DNA from: Novosphingobium flavum
GTDB taxonomy: Bacteria; Pseudomonadota; Alphaproteobacteria; Sphingomonadales; Sphingomonadaceae
Reading direction: 5' to 3'
Assembly: GCF_014230315.1 (NCBI RefSeq)
Contig: NZ_JACLAW010000014.1
Location: 44,922-108,921, forward strand
Length of the DNA: 64,000 bases
The position numbers and the translations under genes were made by a program. The first letter of the stretch is position 1; every line of letters starts with the position of its first letter. Positions 16,103-26,187 of this stretch are shown here, piece by piece. The notes beneath the pieces are model-generated. The model was not told the origin of the DNA. It searched no databases and saw nothing but the letters and a program-made list of their open reading frames with translations.

Positions 16103-16840
16103 CTAAGCGGAAATCCATGCCTTCGCTTCATCCAGACCGGCCATGTCGAACACCTTCACCTCACATTTCATCAGCGGCGCGAAGAGGCGGGTGGCGGTGC
16201 GCAGCCAGGTGATGTCGGTGACGATGGCGGCGCGGGTGAAGTCGTTCCAGTGGCTGAAGCCGAGGCGCAGGTCGTCGAGCGCGGCGCCTTCGGAATAGGA
16301 GATGAAGCCGGGGCCGAGCACGGCGAGGGCCTTGAGCTTGCCGTGGGCCTTGAGTCGCTCCTCGACCAGCGGGACCAGCATGTCGCGGTAGTCCTGCGAG
16401 GTGATGATGCCATGGACGTCGAGGCCGATGACGTCGTCCGGCAGGCCCGCGATCAGGTCGAAGCCGCCGGGATGGTCGCCCTCGGCTCCGGCCCATTCGA
16501 TCGCATCGCCCAGTTTCGCATGGGGGAAGCGGCGGATCTTGGCGTCGATGAACAGGTCGGCGACATGGGGCAGGGTTTTGAGCGCGAGATTGTCCCCCGC
16601 CACGGCGACCTTGCGGACCAGGCGGTGATGGTCCTGCACGAAACGCAGGTGCTTTCCGAGCGCGTCGAGACTGTCCCAATGCGGCAGTTGGCCGGCGTCG
16701 ATGACCAGGCTGGGGGCGGCGCCGGCCGTGGCGGTCTGCTGGTCGATCGCCTCGGACAGGCGGGTGAAGTCCGCCGCCGACAGCGCGCCCCTGGGCTTGA
16801 GCACGGCGACGTTCGACGGGGTGAATTCGATGTCGAGCAT
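16103..16840 (-). CDS. Tandem SpoIIAA-like (STAS/SEC14-type) protein
   Basis: The 245-aa protein looks like two copies of the SpoIIAA-like fold. The first half begins LDIEFTPSNVAVLKPRGALSAADF and has LRFVQDHHRLVRKVAVAGDN. The second half has HGIITSQDYRDMLVP and a matching FSHWNDFTRAAIVTD segment. Single-domain versions are common in proteobacteria and their role is not established; membrane or lipid association has been proposed for the fold. AGGAGG precedes the ATG at 16840. Confidence 0.75.
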   Translation of the reverse strand: MLDIEFTPSNVAVLKPRGALSAADFTRLSEAIDQQTATAGAAPSLVIDAGQLPHWDSLDALGKHLRFVQDHHRLVRKVAVAGDNLALKTLPHVADLFIDAKIRRFPHAKLGDAIEWAGAEGDHPGGFDLIAGLPDDVIGLDVHGIITSQDYRDMLVPLVEERLKAHGKLKALAVLGPGFISYSEGAALDDLRLGFSHWNDFTRAAIVTDITWLRTATRLFAPLMKCEVKVFDMAGLDEAKAWISA

Positions 16841-16932
16841 GGCATCCTCCTGCGAGCAGGAAAAACGCTTGGGCCGGCGCAATGATCCCGCCCTGCCGGG
16901 ACGCCCAAATCCAGGGCCCGTCCCAAGGCCCG

Positions 16933-18510
16933 TCAGGGCACCAGGATCGTGTCGCGCGGTTCGGGCAGGGTGCGAGGATAGTCCAGCGTGTAGTGCAGCC
17001 CGCGGCTCTCGTGGCGGCGCAGGGCCGACTTCACGATCAGGTCGGCGCTCTGCAGCAGGTTGCGCAGTTCGATCAGGTCGGTGGTGACGCGGAAGTGGCC
17101 GTAGTAGTCGTCCACCTCGCCCGACAGCAGGTTGATCCGGTGCTGGGCGCGTTCGAGCCGCTTGGTGGTGCGTACGATGCCCACGTAGTTCCACATGAAG
17201 CGGCGGATCTCGGTCCAGTTCTGCTTGATGATCACTTCCTCGTCGGAATTGGTCACGCGGCTGGCGTCCCATGCGCGGATCGGCGGGGGGGCGCTGAACT
17301 CGTCCCAGTGGGCAAGGATGTGGTGGGCCGCGGCCTCGCCGAAGACGAAGCATTCGAGCAGCGAGTTGGAGGCGAGGCGGTTGGCGCCGTGCAGCCCGCT
17401 TTCGGTGCATTCGCCGGCCGCATAGAGGCCGGGCAGGTCGGTGCGACCATCAAGGTCGATCATCACCCCGCCGCAGGTATAGTGCTGCGCCGGGACGACC
17501 GGGATCGGGTCCTTGGTCATGTCGATGCCGAGGCCGAGCAGCTTTTCGTGGATCGTGGGGAAATGACCGCGCACGAAGTCTGCCGGCATGTGGCTGATGT
17601 CGAGGTGGACGAAGTCGAGCCCGAATTTCTTGATCTCGGAGTCGATCGCGCGGGCCACGACGTCGCGCGGGGCGAGTTCGAGACGCTCGGGATCGTAGGC
17701 GGTCATGAAGCGCTTGCCGGTGCGCGGGTTGACCAGGCGGCCGCCCTCGCCGCGCACGGCCTCGGTGATCAGGAAGTTCTTGACCTCGAGATTGTAGAGG
17801 CAGGTCGGGTGGAACTGCATCATCTCCATGTTGCCGACCCGCGCGCCCGCGCGCCAGGCCATGGCGATGCCGTCGCCGGTGGCGCCGCGCGGCGCGGTCG
17901 AGAACTGGTAGACGCGGCCTGCCCCGCCGGTGGCGAGGACCGTGGCGCGGGCGGTGTGGGCCTCGACATTGCCGGTTGCCTCGTCGAGCGCGTAGACGCC
18001 CCAGACGCGGCCCGAGCCGGAATAGCGCTCCTCGTTGCGGCCGGTGATCAGGTCGATGCAGGCGCGCCCCGGAAGCAGGGTGATGTTCGGGTTCTCCTCG
18101 GCCGCCTTGAGCAGGGCGGCCTGGACCGCCCAGCCGGTGGCATCGTCGACATGGACGATGCGGCGGTGGGAATGGCCGCCCTCGCGGGTGAGGTGGAGGT
18201 TGGCGCCTTCGGAATTGAACGGCACGCCCAGCTCGACCAGTCGGGCGATCGCGTGGGGGGCGCGCTCGATCACGAATTCCACCGTCTCGCGCCGGTTGAG
18301 CCCGGCCCCGGCGATCATCGTGTCGCGGATGTGATCGTCGAAGGTGTCGCCCGCGTCGAGCACGGCGGCGATGCCGCCCTGGGCCCAGGCAGTCGATCCG
18401 CTGGTCAGCGTGCCCTTGGCGATGACGAGCACCTTGAGCCGCTCGCCCAGCGCAAGGGCGGCGGTCAGCCCCGCAGCGCCCGAACCGACGACGATGACAT
18501 CATGTTCCAA
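16933..18510 (-). CDS. nadB: L-aspartate oxidase
   Basis: NadB oxidises L-aspartate to iminoaspartate, the first step of de novo NAD synthesis. FAD binding is shown by DVIVVGSGAAGLTAA at the N-terminus and LPGLYAAGECTESGLHGANR near the C-terminus. The active-site region has the GGIAAVL and HPTC segments. A TTG start at 18510 gives 525 aa, the normal family length, with AAAGG seven bases upstream. An ATG at 18624 would add 38 unrelated residues. nadA and nadC are not adjacent. Confidence 0.93.
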   Translation of the reverse strand: MEHDVIVVGSGAAGLTAALALGERLKVLVIAKGTLTSGSTAWAQGGIAAVLDAGDTFDDHIRDTMIAGAGLNRRETVEFVIERAPHAIARLVELGVPFNSEGANLHLTREGGHSHRRIVHVDDATGWAVQAALLKAAEENPNITLLPGRACIDLITGRNEERYSGSGRVWGVYALDEATGNVEAHTARATVLATGGAGRVYQFSTAPRGATGDGIAMAWRAGARVGNMEMMQFHPTCLYNLEVKNFLITEAVRGEGGRLVNPRTGKRFMTAYDPERLELAPRDVVARAIDSEIKKFGLDFVHLDISHMPADFVRGHFPTIHEKLLGLGIDMTKDPIPVVPAQHYTCGGVMIDLDGRTDLPGLYAAGECTESGLHGANRLASNSLLECFVFGEAAAHHILAHWDEFSAPPPIRAWDASRVTNSDEEVIIKQNWTEIRRFMWNYVGIVRTTKRLERAQHRINLLSGEVDDYYGHFRVTTDLIELRNLLQSADLIVKSALRRHESRGLHYTLDYPRTLPEPRDTILVP

Positions 18511-18689
18511 GCGAAGACCTTTCCTGCCGCGTGGGCGCCCGAACAGCCGGGTCAGGTGTGCCAGATAGGCGCAAACCTGCGGCGATGAAAAGCCGCGCCG
18601 GGGCGGGACATGACATTGTTGCAACTGCGAAGATTGCGGGCAGTCGCTCCCGCCCGGTTGACCATTGTAAAATGCCGCGAAGCCATTGA

Positions 18690-18704
18690 GATTCGCCTCG
18701 AATC
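18690..18704. promoter_or_regulatory. Perfect 6-bp-arm palindrome upstream of nadB
   Basis: GATTCG-CCT-CGAATC is a perfect inverted repeat about 180 bases upstream of the nadB start and about 73 bases upstream of the divergent small gene. It could be an operator for either. It does not clearly match a regulator site known to me. Confidence 0.35.
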
Positions 18705-18776
18705 ATGCTGGCCAAACCGCGTTGGCGGCGTTAGTCGTGCTGCGACGCAGCGGGGCTGGCCGTGGAGCCTTCAACA

Positions 18777-18977
18777 ATGATTTCGTGGTCGCGAATGCTG
18801 TTTCCGCTGTGCTGGTTCAACCGCCACGCCCCGGTGCGGGAGCGGTCGAAATGGAATGGCCGGCACTATGTCAGCCTGTGCCGCCATTGCGGCCAACCGA
18901 TCCATCGGCGCGAGCGCGGCGTCTGGCTTGGCGGGGCATCGGCGCCGCCGCAGTTCAATCCCTACCAGTTCAACTGA
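18777..18977 (+). CDS. Small protein with a CxxC knuckle, unknown
   Basis: The 66-aa product has a hydrophobic start (MLFPLCWF), a basic middle and a CRHCGQPIHRRERG knuckle with two cysteines and a histidine, suggesting zinc binding. The ATG at 18777 is preferred to an in-frame GTG at 18762. It resembles the small one-knuckle proteins often left as hypothetical in sphingomonads. Confidence 0.5.
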   Translation: MISWSRMLFPLCWFNRHAPVRERSKWNGRHYVSLCRHCGQPIHRRERGVWLGGASAPPQFNPYQFN

Positions 18978-18989
18978 AGCGGGGCGGGA

Positions 18990-19934
18990 TCAGGCGGCGG
19001 CCTGCTGCCGGCTGGTGAGCTGGACGAAGACGTCCTCGAGATCGGCCTCGCGCGTGGTCACGTCGACGATGCCGTAGCCCTGGGCCTGGACCAGGGCGAG
19101 GACCTCGCCGGCGGTCAGCTTGTCCTTGTCGTAAGTGATCTCGAGCGTGCGCTCGGCCGTGGTCTCGCACCGGGCGAAGGCCGGGTGCGCGGGCAGGGCG
19201 GCAAGGTCGCGGTCCAGCGTCAGGACCACGATCTTCTCGCGCGCCATGCCGACCAGTTCGCGGGTCGGCTTGTTGGCGATCAGCTTGCCGTGATTGATGA
19301 TGGCGATCGAATCGCACAGCTCCTCCGCCTCCTCGAGGTAGTGCGTGGTCAGCACCACGGTCACCCCTTGTGCGTTGAGCTCGGTGACGAGGTCCCACAG
19401 CTGGCGGCGCAGTTCGACGTCGACGCCCGCGGTCGGCTCGTCGAGCACGAGGACCGGCGGGGTGTGGACCATGGCCTTGGCGATCAGCAGGCGCCGCTTC
19501 ATCCCGCCCGAGAGGGTGCGCGAATAGGCCCCGGCCTTGTCGGTCAGGTGAACCGCCGCGAGCAGCTCCATCGTGCGCCGGGCGGCCTTGGGAATGCCGT
19601 AGTAGCCGGCCTGGATCTCCAGCACCTCTGCGGGCGTGAAGAAGGGGTCGAAGACGATTTCCTGCGGCACGATCCCGATTGCGCGCTTGGCGTTGCGGGC
19701 ATCCTTGTCGATGTTGAAACCCCAGATCGAGACTTCGCCCGAGGTCTTCATCACCATGCCGGCCAGGGTGTTGATCAGGGTCGACTTGCCCGCGCCGTTG
19801 GGGCCGAGCAGGCCGAAGATCTGGCCCTGCGGCACGTCGAAGCTGACATCGTCGAGCGCGAGCTTGCCGGGCGCGCCTTTCGTCCCTGCATAGCGTTTGA
19901 CCAGATTGCGGATCGAGATGGCGGCCGATGTCAT
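18990..19934 (-). CDS. ABC transporter ATP-binding protein, CcmA/DrrA type
   Basis: The 314-aa ATPase has Walker A GPNGAGKST, the signature LSGGMKRR, Walker B VLVLDEPTAGVD and the H-loop TTHYLEE. The C-terminal 80 residues form the extra domain typical of DrrA/NodI-like exporters. The permease expected next to such ATPases is absent here, so it must act with a subunit encoded elsewhere. The ATG at 19934 begins at the domain boundary. Confidence 0.88.
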   Translation of the reverse strand: MTSAAISIRNLVKRYAGTKGAPGKLALDDVSFDVPQGQIFGLLGPNGAGKSTLINTLAGMVMKTSGEVSIWGFNIDKDARNAKRAIGIVPQEIVFDPFFTPAEVLEIQAGYYGIPKAARRTMELLAAVHLTDKAGAYSRTLSGGMKRRLLIAKAMVHTPPVLVLDEPTAGVDVELRRQLWDLVTELNAQGVTVVLTTHYLEEAEELCDSIAIINHGKLIANKPTRELVGMAREKIVVLTLDRDLAALPAHPAFARCETTAERTLEITYDKDKLTAGEVLALVQAQGYGIVDVTTREADLEDVFVQLTSRQQAAA

Positions 19935-20009
19935 CCCCTGCCTTTGCGGGAAGGCCGCGCGCGCGTAAAGTCCCCAAGGGCGGGCACGGCGAGGAACAAG
20001 GGGGCGACG

Positions 20010-20252
20010 ATGCGGCGCGTGATACGGGAAGCGATCGTCTTCGTGGCCCTGGCGGTGCTGGCGCTGCCGGTGACGGCCGTGCTGGCCTTGCTGCTGATGC
20101 CGCTGTGGTCGTGGATCGAGAAGCGCTGGGGGATCGAGGCGGTCGGCCATTCCGGCCCGGCCGGATGGTGCTTCGAGGCGGTCTTCGCCGCGCTGGTGAT
20201 CGCGCTGGCGGCCCTGCGGCATGGCCTGCGCAGCAGGGCGCACGGGCGCTAA
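20010..20252 (+). CDS. Small two-helix membrane protein, unknown
   Basis: The 80-aa product has a long hydrophobic stretch near the N-terminus (IVFVALAVLALPVTAVLALLLM) and a second near the C-terminus. No domain was recognised. AAGGGGG lies upstream of the ATG at 20010. It is followed after 42 bases by the zinc-finger gene on the same strand. Confidence 0.55.
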   Translation: MRRVIREAIVFVALAVLALPVTAVLALLLMPLWSWIEKRWGIEAVGHSGPAGWCFEAVFAALVIALAALRHGLRSRAHGR

Positions 20253-20294
20253 TCCGGGCTGGATGAGCGGCGCTGCGTTTGCTAACGGACCTGC

Positions 20295-20483
20295 ATGAGC
20301 GAACCGACCCAGGAAACCGTCTTCGTCACCACTCACCGCGTCAAGTGCGACGGGGCCACCGACATTCGTGGCGGCGCCGCGCTCGGCCATCCGCGCGTGT
20401 GGCTGGAAATCGACGAGAAGGGCTATGTCGACTGCGGATATTGCGACAAGCGCTTCGTGCTCAAGGACGGCCACGGGCACTGA
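20295..20483 (+). CDS. Zinc-finger CHCC-type protein
   Basis: The 62-aa protein has the zf-CHCC pattern: an early CDG cysteine, ALGHPRVWLEI with its histidine, then GYVDCGYCDKRF. This matches the bacterial homologues of mitochondrial complex I subunit NDUFS6. A role in complex I assembly is known for the eukaryotic protein and only inferred here. It ends three bases before the convergent heme-protein gene. Confidence 0.82.
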   Translation: MSEPTQETVFVTTHRVKCDGATDIRGGAALGHPRVWLEIDEKGYVDCGYCDKRFVLKDGHGH

Positions 20484-20486
20484 GCC

Positions 20487-21686
20487 CTAGAGGGCTCCCG
20501 CTCGATGCAGTGACATCACGGCATAGGCCGTGCCGATGTTCGAGATGAGATTGCCCTTGGCATAGGTGTTGATCGACTGGGTGAACCAGCGGCCCGAGCG
20601 GCGCTGGTGTGTCCGCAGCCAGGCGATCCCGGCGGCGAGCCGGGGGTCCGCCGTGGTCATTCCGGCATCCTGCATGACGTAAGTGACCAGACCCGTGGCA
20701 TAGCCGTCGCTGGGCGCGGCGCTGTCGTTGGGCGCGCCGTCGCGCCGGTTCCAGTCGCCCAGCGTCGGCAGGGCCCAGCCGCCGTCGCGCCGCTGCAGGG
20801 CCAGGACCTGTGTGATCGTCTCGCGGCGCTGGTCTTCAGTCATCAGGCCATCCATGTGGCCGGCAGCCCAGAGCAGGACCAGGCTGTGGTGCAGGCTGGG
20901 TGAAGGATGGCGGGCAAACCAGTCACGCAGCCGTGCGGTACCGGCCATGGCGCGCGGCGTCCGCGCATAGCCGTCCGGCGCCAGTCCTGTGCCCAGCGCG
21001 ACCATCGCCGCGCCGTACCAGGCATCGCCCAGCGGGGGGGAATAGAACATGGCCGGGTAGGTCCAGCCGCCATCGCCATCCTGCAGTTCGAAGGCCTGGT
21101 CGAGTGCCTCGGCGGTGGCCGGGGACAGGCCGCGCCCATGGCCCGCGTCGTTGATCGCCAGTACCGCGCCGAGAATCAGCGTGTGTGGCAGGGCCGGGGT
21201 CGAAGTGCGATTGCGGACCCGCTCCGCGAAGAAGGCGCGGACCTTGGCTTCGGCATCTGCGCCCAGCCCCCGCGCGTTCAGGGCGGGGCGGCCCATCATG
21301 TAGGCATAGTTGGTGTGGCAGGTGCCACACTGGCGCTGGCGCGTCCAATTGACGGCGACCGTGTCGAGATAGGCTGCCGCGCTCTGTGCGGACAGGGCTC
21401 TCGCCATCGGCTCGCCGGGCAGGGCGGGAACCTCGGGCGGGACGGCAGGCGCGGGTAGGGGTTTGGCCGAAGGGGCGCGGCCGAAGTCCCTGTCCGAAGG
21501 GTGGCCGACGACCATGTCCGGACCGCTCGTCCCCATGGCCATGTCGGTCATGCCCGGTGCTTCCATGCCGTGCGCCGGTTCGCGGGAACTGGCCGAGGCC
21601 GGGCTGCGCGCAATTGACAGGAGCGGGATCGCTGCCGCCGCGCCGGCGATCAGGGCGAGGTTTCTCCAGGTTCCGCCCTTGTCCAT
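20487..21686 (-). CDS. Exported c-type heme protein with squalene-cyclase-like repeats
   Basis: The 399-aa protein has an N-terminal export signal, then a Met/His-rich stretch (HGMEAPGMTDMAMG). A single CGTCH heme-attachment site follows at residues 120-124. An all-helical domain with the QW-like repeats QDGDGGW (202-208) and QRRDGGW (298-304) is typical of the prenyltransferase/squalene-cyclase alpha-barrel. The DXDD cyclase motif is not evident. The ATG at 21686 has GGAAGG seven bases upstream; an ATG at 21701 is possible. A periplasmic role is likely but unknown. Confidence 0.7.
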   Translation of the reverse strand: MDKGGTWRNLALIAGAAAAIPLLSIARSPASASSREPAHGMEAPGMTDMAMGTSGPDMVVGHPSDRDFGRAPSAKPLPAPAVPPEVPALPGEPMARALSAQSAAAYLDTVAVNWTRQRQCGTCHTNYAYMMGRPALNARGLGADAEAKVRAFFAERVRNRTSTPALPHTLILGAVLAINDAGHGRGLSPATAEALDQAFELQDGDGGWTYPAMFYSPPLGDAWYGAAMVALGTGLAPDGYARTPRAMAGTARLRDWFARHPSPSLHHSLVLLWAAGHMDGLMTEDQRRETITQVLALQRRDGGWALPTLGDWNRRDGAPNDSAAPSDGYATGLVTYVMQDAGMTTADPRLAAGIAWLRTHQRRSGRWFTQSINTYAKGNLISNIGTAYAVMSLHRAGAL

Positions 21687-21701
21687 CCCTCGACCTTCCA
21701 T

Positions 21702-21733
21702 ACTTGACTATTGTATTCAATCATACATCAAGT
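21702..21733. promoter_or_regulatory. AT-rich divergent regulatory region with inverted repeat
   Basis: ACTTGA at 21702-21707 and TCAAGT at 21728-21733 form inverted arms, with TGTAT and ATACA inside them. This low-GC patch lies in the 77-base gap between two divergent genes for exported proteins and could be a shared operator and promoter. Confidence 0.4.
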
Positions 21734-21763
21734 GTGCCGTCAAATCGGTGCCAGGAGGAATTT

Positions 21764-22483
21764 TTGCTCTACCGTCAGGCGTTTGCCGGCATCATCCTGA
21801 CTCTCGGCGCGGGTGCGCTATCGGCGGGCGCGGCGCGATTTTCGCAGGCGCGGGCGGAAGCAACGCCGCCCGTCGTTGTCATGGGATTTTTCGTTACCAG
21901 CATCGGCAGTGGCCACGGCGGCGATTTCGGCGGTATCGCCGGGGCGGACCGGCACTGCCAGGCGCTTGCCAACGCTGCCGGGGGCGGCCAGCGCCAGTGG
22001 CGCGCCTATCTCAGCACCGACGGGTCCGATGGCCGGCCGGCCGAGAACGCGCGGGACCGTATCGGGCTGGGCCCCTGGGCCAATGCCCGTGGGCAATTGA
22101 TTGCCCGCAATCTCGAGGAACTGCACGAGACTGCGCGAACCCTGTCGCAAATCAGCTTGTCGGAACGCAAGGACCGCAACAATATTGCGGCGGCCTATGC
22201 GCTCGACGAACACGGCAATCCGCTATCCCCTGCTCGCCGTCACGCGGTACTGACCGGATCGCGGGCCGACGGCACGGCCTTTGCCGTGGGACGCGGCCAG
22301 ACTTGCCGCAATTGGACCAGCCACGCCGCGAGCGATGCGGTGCGCCTTGGCCATCCCGATCGAACCGGCGGCGGGCAGGATCCGGAATCCTGGAATTCGG
22401 CCGAAACCGGCAGCGGTTGCGGCGAGACTGATCTTGCCGCCGGGGGCAGCGACGCCCTGCTCTATTGCTTCGCCCGGCGCTGA
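21764..22483 (+). CDS. Secreted lectin-like/endostatin-like-fold protein
   Basis: The 239-aa protein starts at a TTG with AGGAGG (21753-21758) five bases upstream, giving a signal peptide (FAGIILTLGAGALSAGA). The mature part has FFVTSIGSGHGGDFGGIAGADRHC, RAYLSTD, ARDRIGLGPWANARG and NWTSHAASDAVRLGHPDR, then a C-terminal LLYCFA. This pattern recurs in secreted proteobacterial proteins annotated as lectin-like; their ligand is unknown. Four or more cysteines suggest disulfides. The next gene tldD follows after 63 bases. Confidence 0.65.
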   Translation: MLYRQAFAGIILTLGAGALSAGAARFSQARAEATPPVVVMGFFVTSIGSGHGGDFGGIAGADRHCQALANAAGGGQRQWRAYLSTDGSDGRPAENARDRIGLGPWANARGQLIARNLEELHETARTLSQISLSERKDRNNIAAAYALDEHGNPLSPARRHAVLTGSRADGTAFAVGRGQTCRNWTSHAASDAVRLGHPDRTGGGQDPESWNSAETGSGCGETDLAAGGSDALLYCFARR

Positions 22484-22546
22484 GCGCTTGTTGGCAATTG
22501 CAGGACACGCCTTTCCTGTGGCCAGCGGCGCCCCTATATCCCCCCC

Positions 22547-23971
22547 ATGACCTTCCTCGATCCGCGCGCGCTCATCTATCGGTCCGGCCAGCTTTCGCCC
22601 GAGGAGGCGGAGGAACTGGCGCGGCAGACGCTCAAGGGCTGCGAGGATGGGGAACTGTTCCTCCAGTTCATCGCCAGCGAATCGTTCGGCTTTGACGATG
22701 GCCGGCTGAAGACGGCGGACTATTCGCGCAATGCCGGGTTCGGCCTGCGCGGCGTCTCGGGCGAGACCACCGCCTTTGCCCATGCCAACGAGATTTCCGC
22801 CGCCGCGATCCGCCGTGCCGGAGAGACGCTCGCCCTGCTCGACCCTGCCAAGGCCGCGCGCGCCGCGCCGCCGATCCGCTCCAACCGCCACCTCTATACT
22901 GATGCCTCGCCGCTCGACGCGGTCGAGTTCGGAGCCAAGGTTCGCCTGCTCGAGACGATCGACGCCGCCGCGCGGGCCCGCGATCCGCGCGTGGTGCAGG
23001 TCTCGGCCAGCCTTGCCGGGTCGTGGTCGGTGGTCGAGATCGTGCGGCCCGACGGCTTCGTCGCCACCGACGTGCGGCCGCTGGTGCGGCTCAACGTCAG
23101 CCTGGTGGTCGAGCAGAACGGGCGGCGCGAGACCGGCACCTTCGGGATCGGCGGGCGGCGGCTCTATGACGACCTGTTCGAGCCCGCGACCTGGAACAGG
23201 GCGATCGACACGGCGCTGGACCAGGCCCTGACCAACCTCGAATCGGTCGACGCCCCGGCGGGCGAGATGACCGTGCTGCTCGGGCCCGGCTGGCCCGGTG
23301 TGCTGCTGCACGAAGCCGTGGGCCACGGCCTCGAGGGCGATTTCAACCGCAAGGGCACCTCGGCCTTCTCGGGCCGGATCGGCGAGCGGGTCGGCGCGCC
23401 GGGCGTGACCGTCGTGGACGACGGTTCCATCATGGGCCGGCGCGGCTCGCTCTCGATCGACGACGAGGGCACGCCGACGCAGGAAACCGTGCTGATCGAG
23501 GATGGCATCCTCAAGGGCTATATCCAGGACCGGCTCAACGCCCGGCTGATGGGGGTCGCCCCCACCGGCAACGGGCGGCGCGAGTCCTATGCCCATGCGC
23601 CGATGCCGCGCATGACCAACACCTTCATGCGCGCCGGCAACGACGATCCGGCCGAGCTGCTCGCCCGCGTCAAGGACGGGATTTACGCCAAGTCGTTCGG
23701 CGGCGGGCAGGTGGACATCGTCTCGGGCAAGTTCGTATTTTCCTGCACCGAGGCCTACCGGATCGAGAACGGGCGGCTGGGCGCGCCGATCAAGGGCGCG
23801 ACGCTGATCGGCGACGGGCCTTCGGTCCTCACCCGCGTGACGGGGATCGGCAACGATCTCGCGCTCGACGAGGGCGTGGGCGTCTGCGGCAAGGGCGGAC
23901 AGTCGGTCCCCGCCGGAGTGGGCCAGCCGACCCTGCTGGTCGAGGGGCTGACCGTCGGCGGAACGGCCTGA
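22547..23971 (+). CDS. tldD: Metalloprotease TldD
   Basis: TldD with PmbA forms a zinc protease that degrades unfolded peptides and matures some RiPPs and CcdA-type antitoxins. The 474-aa protein has the metal site HEAVGHGLEGD (HExxxH) in the middle and GIGGRR and SFGGGQVD segments typical of the family. PmbA is not adjacent. It is cytoplasmic and apparently single-gene. Confidence 0.93.
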   Translation: MTFLDPRALIYRSGQLSPEEAEELARQTLKGCEDGELFLQFIASESFGFDDGRLKTADYSRNAGFGLRGVSGETTAFAHANEISAAAIRRAGETLALLDPAKAARAAPPIRSNRHLYTDASPLDAVEFGAKVRLLETIDAAARARDPRVVQVSASLAGSWSVVEIVRPDGFVATDVRPLVRLNVSLVVEQNGRRETGTFGIGGRRLYDDLFEPATWNRAIDTALDQALTNLESVDAPAGEMTVLLGPGWPGVLLHEAVGHGLEGDFNRKGTSAFSGRIGERVGAPGVTVVDDGSIMGRRGSLSIDDEGTPTQETVLIEDGILKGYIQDRLNARLMGVAPTGNGRRESYAHAPMPRMTNTFMRAGNDDPAELLARVKDGIYAKSFGGGQVDIVSGKFVFSCTEAYRIENGRLGAPIKGATLIGDGPSVLTRVTGIGNDLALDEGVGVCGKGGQSVPAGVGQPTLLVEGLTVGGTA

Positions 23972-24058
23972 ACCGGCGGCCTTTTTTGCGGCCGGGTGAC
24001 AATGGTCAGCCCCGGTTCAGCGCGATATGCTATGACAGGGGCATACAGGAGACGAGTC

Positions 24059-24475
24059 ATGACCAAGGCTAACCGTTTCTCCCGGCTCGCGATCGGCGCT
24101 GCGGCTGCCGCGTTGCTGGCTGTTCCCCTTGCCGCAGCGCCCCGCATGACCCCGCAGCAGGAACTCGACAAGCTGCTGGCCGGCCGTGTTGCCGGCAAGC
24201 CGGTCAACTGCATCGATCCGCGCTCGAATACCGAGACCCACATCATCGACAAGACCGCGATCGTCTATGGCAGCGGCCGCACGATCTATGTCCAGCGCCC
24301 GACCGGCGCGGAATCGCTGTCGGGCGATCCGATCCTGGTCACCGTGCTGCATGGCTCGGGCCAGCTCTGCAACATCGACATCGTGCAACTGCATGACCGG
24401 AGCACCGGGTTCAACCGCGGCTTTGTCGGGCTGAACCAGTTCGTGCCCTATACCAAGGTGGCGCTGCGCGATTGA
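24059..24475 (+). CDS. Secreted hypothetical protein
   Basis: The 138-aa product has a Sec signal peptide (LAIGAAAAALLAVPLAAA). The mature domain has two cysteines (PVNCIDPR and QLCNIDIVQLHD) that could form a disulfide. It resembles small periplasmic proteins common in sphingomonads, without assigned function. The ATG at 24059 directly precedes the signal peptide. A strong terminator follows at 24598. Confidence 0.6.
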   Translation: MTKANRFSRLAIGAAAAALLAVPLAAAPRMTPQQELDKLLAGRVAGKPVNCIDPRSNTETHIIDKTAIVYGSGRTIYVQRPTGAESLSGDPILVTVLHGSGQLCNIDIVQLHDRSTGFNRGFVGLNQFVPYTKVALRD

Positions 24476-24597
24476 GCCTGACCGGCGTTGTGCTGGCGGA
24501 CCGGTAGCTGGCCCGCCCCGGGGCCCCTCCCGCTTGCCCCCCGCCTTCGCGGGGGCGGGTATCGGGCAGCCCAAGGTCTGTGATAGTTTTCTGACAC

Positions 24598-24627
24598 AAA
24601 AAAGGGGCGGAAATCCGCCCCTTTTTC
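24598..24627. terminator. Bidirectional intrinsic terminator
   Basis: AAAGGGGCGG-AAAT-CCGCCCCTTTTT forms a GC-rich stem of at least seven base pairs with A- and T-tracts on both sides. It can end both the rightward secreted-protein gene and the leftward guaA, whose stop lies directly next to it. Confidence 0.9.

Positions 24628-26187
<1,560 letters not shown>

Noticed and set aside
15820..16131. Short minus-strand ORFs in the gap after the GlsB-type gene (products containing RRPGLDPG)
   Set aside because: They are translations of widespread intergenic repeats and are commonly mis-annotated.
16882..18588. A 568-codon plus-strand frame opposite nadB
   Set aside because: Antisense shadow of NadB in GC-rich DNA, with no motif.
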